A stretch of DNA of 64,000 nucleotides from Methylosinus sp. LW4 (GCF_000379125.1 NZ_KB900627.1:771627-835626), one strand, 5' to 3'. Positions 26,904 through 37,237 are shown, counted from the stretch's first letter. The notes: generated by a model from the sequence alone, not told the origin. Made by a program: numbers and translations.

Positions 26904-27394
26904 GTGTCGACAGCGATTGCGGTTCGGGACGACTCTGATGCGCGCTCGTTGCGGGCGACAGCGAAGCGTTCGAAGAACGGGGCGCAAGCGCGCCGTCTCC
27001 TCGTCCTGGCGTCGATCTATGACGTCGGCGCGCGCAGGAGGCGGCGAAGATCGGCGGCGTCACTTCCCAGGTCATTCGTGACTGGGTGCTGCGTTTCAAC
27101 GCCCCGGGGCCCGAAGGGCTCGTCGACCGCAAGGCGCCCGGAAAACCCTCGCGGCTCGACGACGCGCATCGCGCCGCGCTGGCGGCGCTCATCGAGAAGG
27201 GGCCGACGCCCGCTATCCTTGGCATTGTGCGCTGACGGATCGTCGATCTGTGCCAGTCGACATTCGAGGAGCTTCCCATCGTCGTGTCGGAACAGACCAT
27301 GAGCCGCGAGCTGCGCAAAATGGGCTATCGCAATGTGTCGGCGCGGCCGCGTCATTACGCGCAAGCCGAAGGCACATGGGTTTTGATCGGTTAG
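26904..27394 (+). pseudogene. IS630-family transposase, degenerate
   Basis: The GTG at 26904 has GGAGG upstream and opens with STAIAVRDDSDARSLRATAK, RRLLVLASIYD. A frame change near 27025-27037 leads to IGGVTSQVIRDWVLRFNAPG and LVDRKAPGKPSRLDDAHRAA. A TGA follows at about 27235, then SEQTMSRELRKMGYRNVSAR up to TAG 27394. These are the helix-turn-helix and linker of IS630 proteins; the DDE domain is missing. Confidence 0.75.
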
Positions 27395-27676
27395 AATTGG
27401 TATTAGCATTCAGCACCATTCCTCAGAAAAGCAATACGCCGCATATATCGCCTTGATCTCTTCAAGATCGTCGTAATATGGCTTCTACGACTACAAAAAG
27501 TGAGCCAAAGCGACGATATCTCATTGAAATCAAGTGTTGTGCTGGCAACCAAGCGCGTCGCACCTCGGCCCCAACGCAGTGGTCGGAGCCCCCAATTGTA
27601 AGCCCCTTAAGCTGCTCGACAAAAAATGCTTTTTTTGCTATCTTTCCTTCCTTCGGCAAATGAGGAGACCTCGCAA
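27395..27676. other. Intergenic, no gene recognised
   Basis: This AT-richer sequence lies between the IS630 remnant and the glycosyltransferase gene. It should contain the promoter for the two plus-strand glycosyltransferase genes. I saw no clear motif. Confidence 0.35.
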
Positions 27677-29254
27677 GTGACCGGTACCAAAAGAGGGGCG
27701 ATCTACTGCGCAGTTGGAACAAAATACATTGATCAGTGCGCAGTTTCCGCCATTAGCTTGCGACAACATAATCAAAGCATGGGCGCCGCTATTTTTACCG
27801 ATCAAACAAGCTACGCTCGGGAGAACTTTTCCCACGCTTTCACAGAGATTCTGGAGATCGCGCCGGATGCCGAGGCTTTAGCTCTTTTGGAGTGGATGAA
27901 AGAGACTAGAAAGCTTCCATCTTTGAAGGTTCTCATTTGCGACAGGTCCCCTTTTGAGCAAACTCTTTCTATTGACGGAGATACACTTGTCTTAGGAAGT
28001 CTAGATGAGGCGTTTGATCGCCTAAAATATTTTAAATTACTTGCATGTGAGGAGTGTCTTAACGCAATTGGCACGGTCGACGGACATTGGGCCGCAGTGG
28101 GACTCGTTGACACCGAGCGGAGGGGATACGCTAACGCTGGTGTTCTATTTTATGATAGCGCCGACCCGGCGGTGCAAAGGTTTATGGAAAACTGGAAGCT
28201 CAATCTGCTTTCATCAGACAGCCCCGTTCCAGTTGAAATGAGATCAAATGATCAAGATGTTCTTAATTATATGATGTGGAATCCGTCCCAATTTTGTGCC
28301 GACATAACATTTTCAATAGATGAGCTGAAGGCGGCAAATTACAATTGCTATTGCCGCATGTGGATGGAAATTTGGGAGGCTAGTAAGTGGAACGAAGTAC
28401 GAATTATCCATACATGGATGAGCACGACAATCGCATCGATGAGCGCTGAGCCTGATTTTTCCTGGTCGACGATATTTTCGGCATCCTTTGGACAATTCGC
28501 TTATATTAATCAATTTCTAATTGGTGGCTACGAGATTGCTAGGGGTCTTAGAAGGCTGCTGCATTCCGGCGGGCGCTACGGGCTCACGCCTTTTCAGCGA
28601 CTCCTGCACGAGGCCGAGATGCGACTGATGTTGCCCAATGCAACTCAAATCGACGAGATTTCTATATCCTTACATGCAGGTTATTCTCGTTTCGAGAATA
28701 AGCCCTGTGCAGATGTGCTCGAAGAGTGGATTTTGGAACGAGGTGGACGACCAGTTTCATTGTTGAAAATCGGTGTTGATCATTCCTTTTGTGGTATGGG
28801 GACCAGAAACCAGGGTGCCAGATTTCGTAGAGGAAATGATTTGTTGTTTTTCAGAAATGCTCTACCCTGTCGCGACATTTTGGCCCTAATTCGTTACAGG
28901 TTCTTGAAGGTTGTCCATGACGGGATCGCCACACGATACGTCGAATATAATCGTCGAGGCGAGATGGCGCGCCTCTGTCTCCCGTTCGTTCCAAACCTTT
29001 TGGTAGACGATGACATCGACGTATCTACACAGATACGAATAGAGAATTTTTGTGATGTCATGCAGAGATACGTCTATGAAGGAATCGGCTTGTTTTTTGT
29101 TTCAGAAGATCTAAAAGGGTCGACTGATCGAATAGCTCAGCGCCTATGCGAGGAATCTGATCGTTTTCAGATACTCTCGCATCCACACGCCAGGATTATG
29201 GGAGCTAACCAGGGCTGGTCGCTCATCTCTGTCAGAGCAAATGAAAGTCTTTGA
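27677..29254 (+). CDS. Putative GT-A glycosyltransferase, 525 residues
   Basis: The N-terminal 250 residues look like a nucleotide-diphospho-sugar transferase: RGAIYCAVGTKYIDQCAVSA opens the fold, and a DxD motif lies in LSIDGDTLVLGSL near residue 100. YANAGVLFYDSADP and SNDQDVLNYMMW are acceptor-side motifs typical of GT8-like and capsule transferases. The C-terminal half (from SLHAGYSRFENKPC) is unassigned; it begins with a cluster (DHSFCGMGTRN) and ends in an alpha/beta segment. GTG 27677 with GAGGAG nine bases upstream is preferred over ATG 27626. The composition is AT-rich compared with the plasmid backbone. Confidence 0.65.
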   Translation: MTGTKRGAIYCAVGTKYIDQCAVSAISLRQHNQSMGAAIFTDQTSYARENFSHAFTEILEIAPDAEALALLEWMKETRKLPSLKVLICDRSPFEQTLSIDGDTLVLGSLDEAFDRLKYFKLLACEECLNAIGTVDGHWAAVGLVDTERRGYANAGVLFYDSADPAVQRFMENWKLNLLSSDSPVPVEMRSNDQDVLNYMMWNPSQFCADITFSIDELKAANYNCYCRMWMEIWEASKWNEVRIIHTWMSTTIASMSAEPDFSWSTIFSASFGQFAYINQFLIGGYEIARGLRRLLHSGGRYGLTPFQRLLHEAEMRLMLPNATQIDEISISLHAGYSRFENKPCADVLEEWILERGGRPVSLLKIGVDHSFCGMGTRNQGARFRRGNDLLFFRNALPCRDILALIRYRFLKVVHDGIATRYVEYNRRGEMARLCLPFVPNLLVDDDIDVSTQIRIENFCDVMQRYVYEGIGLFFVSEDLKGSTDRIAQRLCEESDRFQILSHPHARIMGANQGWSLISVRANESL

Positions 29255-29497
29255 TCTAGAGCGGCACCTATGAACATCCCAAAAACGTCGCTTCAAACTG
29301 ATAAATTGCTGCGCGAGCTTTCGGAGGAAAGAGTATGGCAGGCCACGAAACATTGCCAAATGAGTACCTAGCCTATCTTCGAAAATCTCACCTAATTCGG
29401 GCGACATATGGTGAATAGAGATAACGTAAATATCTCAAATAGCTATATCTCACTCCAATGACCGTAGCCGTCACGATGATCAGACAGGAGCAAATTG

Positions 29498-31228
29498 GTG
29501 GTCTCCGAGGAAAAAATGGCAATTATGGGCGAGATAACAACACAAGCAGAGTCAGCATATATTACTGAACTACGTAATATACTGCTGCAGTTCGCACCGA
29601 ACGCGTCTCGTTTTCTTCAATGGGGTCCCGGGTCAGTGGTACGCGAACTATGTGATATAGCAAGACAAAAGCCATTCCCCTTAGTTTTAAGTATCGATTG
29701 TAGCATAGAGCGCCTTCGCAACGTATCTGGAAGTCTACCCTTCTACAGTTTCCTCCACTTCCGCTATTTTGAATGGCGCGATCCTTTTTGTGGAGAGGAC
29801 CGATACCCGAGTTATTTTGAATATCCCGCTTATATACAAATGCAATTTGATGTCGCTTTGCTTGACGGGGCCGCAAAAGCCTTATGCGCGGTCGCCGCTA
29901 CCCTGGCGGTTGATCATGAAGGTATCGTAATAATTACGGATTGGCAGGGTTCACGCCATAACCCGCTGCGTGCACTTTTCGAAACGCTCTATGAAGGCGA
30001 GCGATTGACTGTGTTGCGCCCAAAACCGGTCCGACAAACAAGAAGCCGTCCACCTGAAAGGCGGGTCGTAATTGTGCCTGTCAACGGTAAGCGTGCCGAA
30101 CAAGAACACTATGTCACGCGGCCCTTTGCCGAATCCTACGCCCGGTCGATTGGAGCCGATTTCGAGGTGGTAGGGGCATCATCACAAATATCAGCGCATC
30201 GACTAAAGTCTGAGGCTTTAAACGTTGCCGAAATGTACGATCGAGCCTTGCTAATAGATGCCGACGTGTTAATCAGGCCCGGCTCTCCAGATATATTTAA
30301 TATCGTACCCGAGGAAGCCCTCGGCGCTTTTGAGGAAGGACGCTTCTCTTCACGTGAAGACTGGTGTAATTTTCTGAACGACGTCTACGGGCTTGGTGAA
30401 GCTTTAAGCACAGATAATTACTTTAACAGTGGCGTAATGGTGTTTTCTAGACGCAATCTAGATCTTCTTCGCGCTCTCCGCGATGAGATTATATGGGGGC
30501 ACCCTCAGTTTGAGCAAGGTTTCCTGAATGCAAAAAGAATACTTTTGAATATCCCTTTATTTTCACTCCCAATTGATTTCAATTATATCCCCGATGTGGC
30601 TGCAACGAAAGGCGACTGGAGATTTTCATTTTTCTTTCATCTGGCCGGGTCAGGAAAAAAAATAACATTATATAACGAGCTTTGGGTAGATAAGTCGCGC
30701 GATTTGACCGCATTTTCTCTCCAGCCGTTTATGTCCGCTTATATCAGATTGGGTCAGTTAAAACAGGTATCAGAACAAATGTCGGGAAACATCGTACAAT
30801 ATCTTGACCCTACCGATTTTTATTATGATGCAAATTATGCTAGGCCAATATTAAACCGCGATCAACAAGTGGTTTTTTTCTTCCACTCAGACGCGGCGGA
30901 GATTGATCGCCCATTGGCAGTTTGGGGGCCGTATGTCACTTTGCAAGCTGGGCTATGGCGTTTACAATTCGTGAACCACGAAGGTAGTAGCTTCGTCTAT
31001 GAAGGAGCCGCTTTTGACATCGTGAAGGGAGAGGCCCATAGCTTTGTGGTCGAGTTCTGCGAATGGCCGAAAGACGGAGCTATAGATTTCTTTCTCAGCG
31101 AAATCACAGAGGGGATAGAGTTTAGGATCTATGCAGCAAAAAGGAGTGCAGAACTAGCGTATTTGCGACTTGAGCTTGTGGAGACGATACAAGAGCATTG
31201 TATAGATCGGTGTTCCACTGCGTCCTAG
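29498..31228 (+). CDS. Methyltransferase-like / GT-A glycosyltransferase fusion with C-terminal beta domain
   Basis: This is a three-part protein of 577 codons. Residues about 15-175 form a Rossmann-like unit (FLQWGPGSVVRELC, VLSIDCSIERL, FDVALLDGAA, IVIITDW) similar to SAM-binding domains fused to glycosyltransferases. Residues about 185-420 are GT-A type, with RRVVIVPVNGKRAEQEHYVT and DxD in RALLIDADVLIRPGSP. The last 120 residues carry WGPYVTLQAGLWRLQF, which recurs in the protein at 32152-33423. The start is GTG 29498 (or TTG 29495) after AGGAG. The 240-bp gap from the previous glycosyltransferase holds no gene. It probably adds a sugar to a surface polymer. Confidence 0.65.
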   Translation: MVSEEKMAIMGEITTQAESAYITELRNILLQFAPNASRFLQWGPGSVVRELCDIARQKPFPLVLSIDCSIERLRNVSGSLPFYSFLHFRYFEWRDPFCGEDRYPSYFEYPAYIQMQFDVALLDGAAKALCAVAATLAVDHEGIVIITDWQGSRHNPLRALFETLYEGERLTVLRPKPVRQTRSRPPERRVVIVPVNGKRAEQEHYVTRPFAESYARSIGADFEVVGASSQISAHRLKSEALNVAEMYDRALLIDADVLIRPGSPDIFNIVPEEALGAFEEGRFSSREDWCNFLNDVYGLGEALSTDNYFNSGVMVFSRRNLDLLRALRDEIIWGHPQFEQGFLNAKRILLNIPLFSLPIDFNYIPDVAATKGDWRFSFFFHLAGSGKKITLYNELWVDKSRDLTAFSLQPFMSAYIRLGQLKQVSEQMSGNIVQYLDPTDFYYDANYARPILNRDQQVVFFFHSDAAEIDRPLAVWGPYVTLQAGLWRLQFVNHEGSSFVYEGAAFDIVKGEAHSFVVEFCEWPKDGAIDFFLSEITEGIEFRIYAAKRSAELAYLRLELVETIQEHCIDRCSTAS

Positions 31229-31379
31229 CCGCTCTCATTCGACGATGCGTTGTCGGGCCGTGCGGATCGCGGGCCGCACGGGGCCTCTCGGCTTTTTCAC
31301 CGCTTCGAGGACCGCGCTTTTGGGACGCGTTGGGGGGATATGGGAGACCAGCTGGGCATGACGCCCCTATCGTTCATGG

Positions 31380-31861
31380 CCCGCGTGGCATGAGCACGGC
31401 CGCCGGCAAGGAACAGAGAAGGTCGGCCAGTCCCTGCATGCCGAGCCGCATGTCGGAATGGCCGGTCGCAATCCCGACCCCCGACAGCCCGCCGGCAGCG
31501 GGATCATCGCCGCAGCGCCTTCACGACCCGCGACAGCGCGGCTGTCTCGACATCGGACCACACGAGGATTCGGTCCCCCTCGGCGAGCACGATCTCCATC
31601 TGGCCGGTCGGCCCTGGAGGGGAACATTCTGTCGTCGTGTCCGGAGTGATCGTCACGGGCAGAGTCGGCGCGAGGTCCTGCGGCGCGGTTGCCTCGACGC
31701 CAAGTGAAGAGTTGGTTGGTGTTGAGATCGTGCCGCCGTGCGACCTCGGCGATCGAAGCTCCATCCGCGAGGCTCTCGTCGACGATCTGGCGCTTCGCTT
31801 CGAGAGACCATGATCGGCGCCGGCGCCGGAGCGCCGGAGGATCGTCATCGTTGCGCGACAT
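31380..31861 (-). pseudogene. IS66-family TnpA/TnpB remnants
   Basis: TnpA starts at ATG 31861 (MSRNDDDPPALRRRRRSWSL, then IAEVARRHDLNTNQLFTWRR). It shifts frame near 31700, and its end (EIVLAEGDRILVWSDVETAA) is read in a second frame to about 31504. TnpB begins right after with MIPLPAGCRGSGLRPAIPT and is truncated after about 45 codons. This belongs to the IS66 three-gene organisation and is different from the TnpC remnant at 22.8 kb. Confidence 0.7.
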
Positions 31862-31913
31862 CGGCGATAGTGTCCACTTGTAATAGAAGCGGACACGATC
31901 ATCGCCCCACCCG

Positions 31914-32034
31914 TCAGGCAGCTATCTCAAAAACCGCAATCAACGCCAGGCGGCCGCCGCCGACGCGATACCAGCTAAGCTGCGTCTTGTGAAACTTGAT
32001 GAGGTTCTTCGCCCAGTCCTCGCGCGCAGTAGAG
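31914..32034 (-). pseudogene. 3' gene fragment, possibly transposase
   Basis: A minus-strand frame reads REDWAKNLIKFHKTQLSWYR followed by GGGRLALIAVFEIAA and a stop at 31914. It has protein-like composition and looks like the C-terminus of a lost gene, perhaps a transposase, but I cannot name the family. It sits between the IS66 remnant and the next gene, inside IS debris. Confidence 0.3.
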
Positions 32035-32151
32035 ACTGTCATACAGCCCCGGCGAAGGGCGTGTGAACTTTGGCCCACTATAACTCTCCACGCTGGAGCC
32101 GCTACGAAGCGCTCGCTTCGCGGCTCAAATATTGTTTCATAGGCACGTCAC

Positions 32152-33423
32152 TTATTTGAGCTTTATGAGTAACACGCCACGAAAATTTAAATTGCCGCGC
32201 TCTCCCAGAACATGAATCACGAATTCGAAACCATCGGTCTGATGAGCGACATTGAATTTCAATTCCCCCAAAATTCCGTCATTGGCCCCAGGTATCAAAG
32301 TCGCCCTTGAACTCGCTAATCTATATTGACCGGCGTTAAATGTGACAGCCAACTCGAACTCTAAGGCCTCGTCGCCATCGCCCAGAAATCGAGCTGCATA
32401 GAATCCTTCGGCAAGCGATATATAGGGACCGAATATAAAGGGTGCAGTAGCCGGATGTCTCCTAGAGTAAATTATTCCATTTCTGCGGCCCGCGTAATCG
32501 CTCGAAAATCTATGAGCCGGAATATTTAGAGACCCTTGCCTTTCAAGGACAATAATAGACCACGGCGTTGGATCTGACGTTATCATCTTGGGATGCATGC
32601 ATGGAATTGACTTGGAATGATGCTTCCTTAGGTGAGATCCAATAATGGCTTCCAAACGACGAATTCGATTTGAATCAATTGCGGGCTGCTCGTTCACTAG
32701 GCCGCTTTTGCCTACGCGGTTAATCGGTCGCCGAAATCGCTCGACGATCTTTGAGAGAGAAACCATGTTCGCGGCAAACGCCGTCGACTTGGTAATGTCA
32801 TCCTCTCTCGGCAGAAGGAAGCGAGCTCGTGCGTGAGCAACTCGGAGTGCGCCGAGTGAGCGCGTATTGCTCAATCTAAGACTTAAGTCCTCAAGCGCGA
32901 CCGCAGCGCCATGTGGGTCATTGCCACCCATCTCGAAAACGATTTTGGCGATCGAAATGTCAATATCTTCGCCAGGCTTGTAGTTGGAGAGCAGATTGCG
33001 CAGGTCGTCCCAGTCTCCGGCTTGCGAAAGTGCAATGAGATACTGCTCGCAGATTGATTCGTCTTCTGGTGCCAAAATCCGAGCGATCTTTAGCGCACGC
33101 AAAGGTGGCGTAACATCGCTTATAACACTTGCGGCTAGATCCGATCGGCGATAATCAAACTCTAACTCAGGGAACGCGCTTAAGACCTCGTCGATCCGCT
33201 GAGCAATGACCTCAATGTCTGCGGCCCGCCTCCAGTCAGTGGTTTTGATTAGATTCTCAAGAGCGCAGCGATTGTCTTCGAGCGTTGATTCGTCGTGGGT
33301 CTTACCTCCGAATAAGAGATCCACGCTTACGACTGGCTCGACAACCACTAGTTCTTCCTTGTCACTCACTTTGGGGGACAGTTTTTCTATATCCACGAGC
33401 GCCTCGACTTCAACCTTGTCCAC
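32152..33423 (-). CDS. Uncharacterised glycan-locus protein with shared C-terminal beta domain
   Basis: This 423-residue soluble protein has no membrane segment. Residues about 60-230 are helical and repeat-like (DWRRAADIEVIAQRIDEVL; IARILAPEDESICEQYLIAL; AVALEDLSLRLS), resembling a TPR-type scaffold. The last 110 residues are beta-rich, with FGPYISLAEGFYAARF and GFEFVIHVLG. This matches in pattern the C-terminal unit of the glycosyltransferase at 29498-31228. The start at 33423 follows no strong ribosome site. It lies 49 bp downstream of the giant glycosyltransferase gene on the same strand, so co-transcription is likely. Function is inferred only from context. Confidence 0.6.
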   Translation of the reverse strand: MDKVEVEALVDIEKLSPKVSDKEELVVVEPVVSVDLLFGGKTHDESTLEDNRCALENLIKTTDWRRAADIEVIAQRIDEVLSAFPELEFDYRRSDLAASVISDVTPPLRALKIARILAPEDESICEQYLIALSQAGDWDDLRNLLSNYKPGEDIDISIAKIVFEMGGNDPHGAAVALEDLSLRLSNTRSLGALRVAHARARFLLPREDDITKSTAFAANMVSLSKIVERFRRPINRVGKSGLVNEQPAIDSNRIRRLEAIIGSHLRKHHSKSIPCMHPKMITSDPTPWSIIVLERQGSLNIPAHRFSSDYAGRRNGIIYSRRHPATAPFIFGPYISLAEGFYAARFLGDGDEALEFELAVTFNAGQYRLASSRATLIPGANDGILGELKFNVAHQTDGFEFVIHVLGERGNLNFRGVLLIKLK

Positions 33424-33472
33424 GTAAGATAATGTTCGGCTTCACCTAGAACCAGTGTGACCAAACGCTTGT

Positions 33473-36400
33473 TTACTCACAAGAGCTGTAATCTTCGGCT
33501 TGAGACGAAACGACAATGGGCTTGTTCCGCGTCAAAAACTCGCTGGATCTGAGAAATGCTTGTAGAATTTCAGATCTTGATAGTCTGTGCGATGTTAGGT
33601 CATGCAACCAACCAGCTGCTCCGGCCTCTTCTGGCTCCCTTTCTAACAATTCAACGTAGAGTGCGCGGATAAACTCTTCATCCGATTTCTCGTCCAGTTC
33701 TTTATATGATACGTTTTTATACCAAAGCGAATTGTCGACCTCGACATTATCCTTAAGACGAGATTCATTCACCGAAACATTCAGGTCGTGATTGCCGGAC
33801 GCAACCACGGATGTACGAATATCGTCTGATGTAGACTTTGAGGAGGGAGTCTCTTCCGCTTTATTCCGAGTTTTAATCACGCGCACGCTATGTCTATCCT
33901 CAAATAGTCCAATTGCCATATTGCTGAATCTCTCGGCAACATTGCTCCAGTCATGCTCGTCAAGCCATGCTCTTTGGCGATCAAGAAGCCGTTCCCGTAG
34001 TTCGGCATTTTCGAGTACCTCTGAGATCGCATCCGCTATATCGCTGGCTCCACAGCCACGCGCTTGGTGCGAAAAATCGACTACATCCTGAAAGATTGAT
34101 TGCGGAGTGGTGACCACAGGGCGCAGCGCTGACAAACCGTAACGAATTGCTCCACTTGCGGATTCACCGGTCTGCTGATAGCCGAAAACTGAGACGTCAG
34201 CGGCTTGCAGCAAGGTCATTGAATCAGAATCATCTAAAAAATCAGGAATGATGATGACTTTGTCCTCGATATGGAGCCCCGCAACGAGGTTCTTGCACAG
34301 TGCTAGCTCCTGTTGAGAGACGGCATTTTTTCCGTACAGTGAATTGACCATAATCAGAATCGCGGCTGGATATTTCCCCAGGAGCTGAGCAAAGGCCAAA
34401 ATGATTTCAGGCAGTCCTTTTCCCGGGAGCAGAAAACCATAAGTAGCGATTACCGGGTTAAATGTACTGAGGCCAAGCATTGCGCGAATCGACGCACGAT
34501 CGACAGGCTGCGGCCTAAAGGCACCATGAGGGAGTTTGACCACATTATTTACCAAACCAAATGACTTAAGTCTTTCCACATCATCGACGCTGTGAACAAC
34601 CAGCCGTGTAGCGTAACGAAGTTGTGAGGTCACATGAGAAATAGATTCTATTCTTCCATCTATCAAAGCGTCCTGGGTTTTATGGAAGAACACATGGACA
34701 GATATGCCGGCGTCTTCAAGTTGGGCAACTGCATTAGCGAGATCAACGAGTTTGTGGAAGCCATAATTGTATTGAAATACGACGATATCTAGATTGCGCT
34801 CGATAGCCGCAGCCACTACTCGATCTAGCGTCTCTTCTCGATGGGTCCATAACCGATGTACATTGGCACCATCGATCCCGATTGTGTGCTCATGATTGGC
34901 AAATATCGTGACGTCGAACCAGCCCGGCGGAAGATGGTCAATCAGAAAATTTGAATACGTGTAGATACCGCATTCGACATTCCATGTGGACACCCAGCCA
35001 ACCCGCATTTTGCGCTGCAGCAACTTCCGCTGAGTTAGTTTATCAACAAACGCCTCGACATTTTCCGCCGACCTCGCCCACGTCAGAGGAGCAACTGTCT
35101 TGCTTGCCGCGTCGATCTTTTTCGACATCGTTGAGTCCCCTTTGCTATCGAACAGAAGCCGCATTTTCTTTGCGAGGTCCGCGACGTCGGCGCGGACCCA
35201 CATCGCTCCTGCTTCGTTAACGTGGCTACTTGAACTTTCCACGTGGAAGTCAACCAAATATGCGTTTTCACTGTCGCAGAAGTCGATATGGCCAGAGTAT
35301 GCTGTCACAATAACGGGCACACCGCTTGCCATTGCCTCGGCGGCTGGAAGATTGTATCCTTCCCCTCGTGTGGGCAGTACAATGGCATCGATCATACTGT
35401 AAAACTGGCCGATATCCTCGTCATTAAGGTCATCATAAATGACACGGACGTAGGGTGCATTAACACGGCCTACGATTACACGTTGAATTATGTCCTGGAT
35501 GATATTACTCACATTGTGGTGAGTTTTGATTATTAATTCGACATTATCTGTCGCCTTAAATGCTATCGCGTAGGCCGTTATCAGCTCATCGATTCCCTTT
35601 CGCGCCATTCCAGAGGAAATATGGCCAAACCAAAATGGGCTCCCTTCGGCACGGGAGTTACAAATCACACCCGTGCGATGATCAAGACCTACGCCGCAAA
35701 CCTGGATCGGGATACGTACTCCGCTATTACGACAGAGATTCAAAACGAAGTGTGTAGGTGCGATAATCCCGTCGAGGTAACGGTTTATCAATGCTGCCAA
35801 CGCGGACGGAATTTCGCTCTCTTCCCAGAAGAAATAGGAGAGACGAAAGTCGCCTAGCATCCCAGCCGCACGCAGAGGATACATGTTGCGCACGGAAATC
35901 TCGGTCGAATTTACGCAAAACGGAGGCGTTTTAAGAAGCGGTTCTATTTGTGGAAAGGCTTCCACCGCATCCGACTTAAGCGTGTAGCCAGGCAACCCTT
36001 CAGCAGGCACGAGGCGAGCTGCGACATGCTCTCTTGCGTTGAGCGCCAATGCGAGGTTGCGATTGACGAGTGCTAGGCTATAGGTTGTTTCGCACGGACC
36101 TTCGAACACGAACACTCGCTCAGCGCCGTGTTCTTCCGGTTCATTCTGTGGTTGATAGGGATCGACTCCGCGAGGCAAATGGGGTTCAATAAAATTCATA
36201 AATTTTTTTGCGACCGTGGGCCGGCTGAAATTTTTCAGCCATGCTCGCTGGCCTCGGATTAATAGCCGCCGTTCCTCAGGGTTCTCAAACAATCGGTGCA
36301 AAGCGCTTGCTAACTCTTCAGGATCGGTAGACCGAAGGAGTACGCCTGAATTGCCGAGCGTGCTGCTTATCGCCGATGTATTATATGCGAGTACCGGCGT

Positions 36401-37237
36401 GTCGAACGCCATTGCTTCGAGTAAAGGAACTCCGAAGCCTTCATGCTCACTATAAGACACGTAGGCGTCGGCTGCTCTGTAATAACCATAGAGAGCTTCC
36501 TCGGGGACATGACCTACGATATGGATCCGACTCTTCAGCCCCAGCTCGTCGACCTCGCGCTCAAGACGACTCGCATAATCCTCCCCATGGTCGGAATGGC
36601 CGACCAGGGTCAAATGCAGTGGGTAATCAAAGGAGTCGCGGTAGGCGCTCATAAAGCGAATAAGGTGCATCTGCCCCTTATTGGGACAAATGCGCCCGAC
36701 AAATAAAAGCTGATATCTGGGGCTTTCAAAATAATAAGGTCGCGGATCATGGTCACGCCAACGTATATCCGTGAAGTCTCGTAGCAATGGTATAACATCT
36801 ACCCCACTAAAGTTTCGCTTTTGCAGCTCGGCGGCATTGTAGTCGGAATCGGCAAACGCGGCATCGACTATCTTCCGATATTCCGACAGCATCGATAAGC
36901 CGAGCTTCGCGTAGTATCTAAACGGAGATTGCCGAGCAAAAAATATTGGCGGCGTGATGTTGTGATATTGAAGTATTTTCCTGCACTGCAAATCACGTAT
37001 AAATGGAAAAATATCATGCCCCATGGAATGATGCACAATGAGAAGATCATCGTGATCGGGTCGTAATTCGAAAATAGACTTAATTTTATCTGTAAGACGC
37101 TCGTCTACATGTTCAGCGTAGATGTCTGACGCTACGCCAGACTGAGCAAGAATCTCTTGCACGTAGAACATCGACGCTGTAACGGCATCTCCTACAGCCG
37201 ATCCAGAATGAAACTGATGCACCCGGCATTTCTGCAT
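33473..37237 (-). CDS. Giant protein with three GT-B (GT4-like) units and DUF4214 tail
   Basis: This is a 1254-residue single polypeptide. Unit 1 (about 1-355) is a complete GT4 enzyme, with LLFVGRICPNKGQMHLIRFM and the E-x7-E region SEHEGFGVPLLEAMAF near 263-278. Unit 2 (about 372-735) has WFGHISSGMARKGIDELITA and GEGYNLPAAEAMASGVPVIV near 625-644. Unit 3 (about 744-1115) opens MRVGWVSTWNVECGIYTYSN and has IATYGFLLPGKGLPEIILAF, but its E-x7-E motif is replaced by GYQQTGESASGAIRYGLSA. A DUF4214 domain closes the protein (about 1183-1243: FIRALYVELLEREPEEAGAA, FLRSSEFLTR). It probably makes a multi-sugar repeat on a surface polymer. Confidence 0.85.
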   Translation of the reverse strand: MQKCRVHQFHSGSAVGDAVTASMFYVQEILAQSGVASDIYAEHVDERLTDKIKSIFELRPDHDDLLIVHHSMGHDIFPFIRDLQCRKILQYHNITPPIFFARQSPFRYYAKLGLSMLSEYRKIVDAAFADSDYNAAELQKRNFSGVDVIPLLRDFTDIRWRDHDPRPYYFESPRYQLLFVGRICPNKGQMHLIRFMSAYRDSFDYPLHLTLVGHSDHGEDYASRLEREVDELGLKSRIHIVGHVPEEALYGYYRAADAYVSYSEHEGFGVPLLEAMAFDTPVLAYNTSAISSTLGNSGVLLRSTDPEELASALHRLFENPEERRLLIRGQRAWLKNFSRPTVAKKFMNFIEPHLPRGVDPYQPQNEPEEHGAERVFVFEGPCETTYSLALVNRNLALALNAREHVAARLVPAEGLPGYTLKSDAVEAFPQIEPLLKTPPFCVNSTEISVRNMYPLRAAGMLGDFRLSYFFWEESEIPSALAALINRYLDGIIAPTHFVLNLCRNSGVRIPIQVCGVGLDHRTGVICNSRAEGSPFWFGHISSGMARKGIDELITAYAIAFKATDNVELIIKTHHNVSNIIQDIIQRVIVGRVNAPYVRVIYDDLNDEDIGQFYSMIDAIVLPTRGEGYNLPAAEAMASGVPVIVTAYSGHIDFCDSENAYLVDFHVESSSSHVNEAGAMWVRADVADLAKKMRLLFDSKGDSTMSKKIDAASKTVAPLTWARSAENVEAFVDKLTQRKLLQRKMRVGWVSTWNVECGIYTYSNFLIDHLPPGWFDVTIFANHEHTIGIDGANVHRLWTHREETLDRVVAAAIERNLDIVVFQYNYGFHKLVDLANAVAQLEDAGISVHVFFHKTQDALIDGRIESISHVTSQLRYATRLVVHSVDDVERLKSFGLVNNVVKLPHGAFRPQPVDRASIRAMLGLSTFNPVIATYGFLLPGKGLPEIILAFAQLLGKYPAAILIMVNSLYGKNAVSQQELALCKNLVAGLHIEDKVIIIPDFLDDSDSMTLLQAADVSVFGYQQTGESASGAIRYGLSALRPVVTTPQSIFQDVVDFSHQARGCGASDIADAISEVLENAELRERLLDRQRAWLDEHDWSNVAERFSNMAIGLFEDRHSVRVIKTRNKAEETPSSKSTSDDIRTSVVASGNHDLNVSVNESRLKDNVEVDNSLWYKNVSYKELDEKSDEEFIRALYVELLEREPEEAGAAGWLHDLTSHRLSRSEILQAFLRSSEFLTRNKPIVVSSQAEDYSSCE

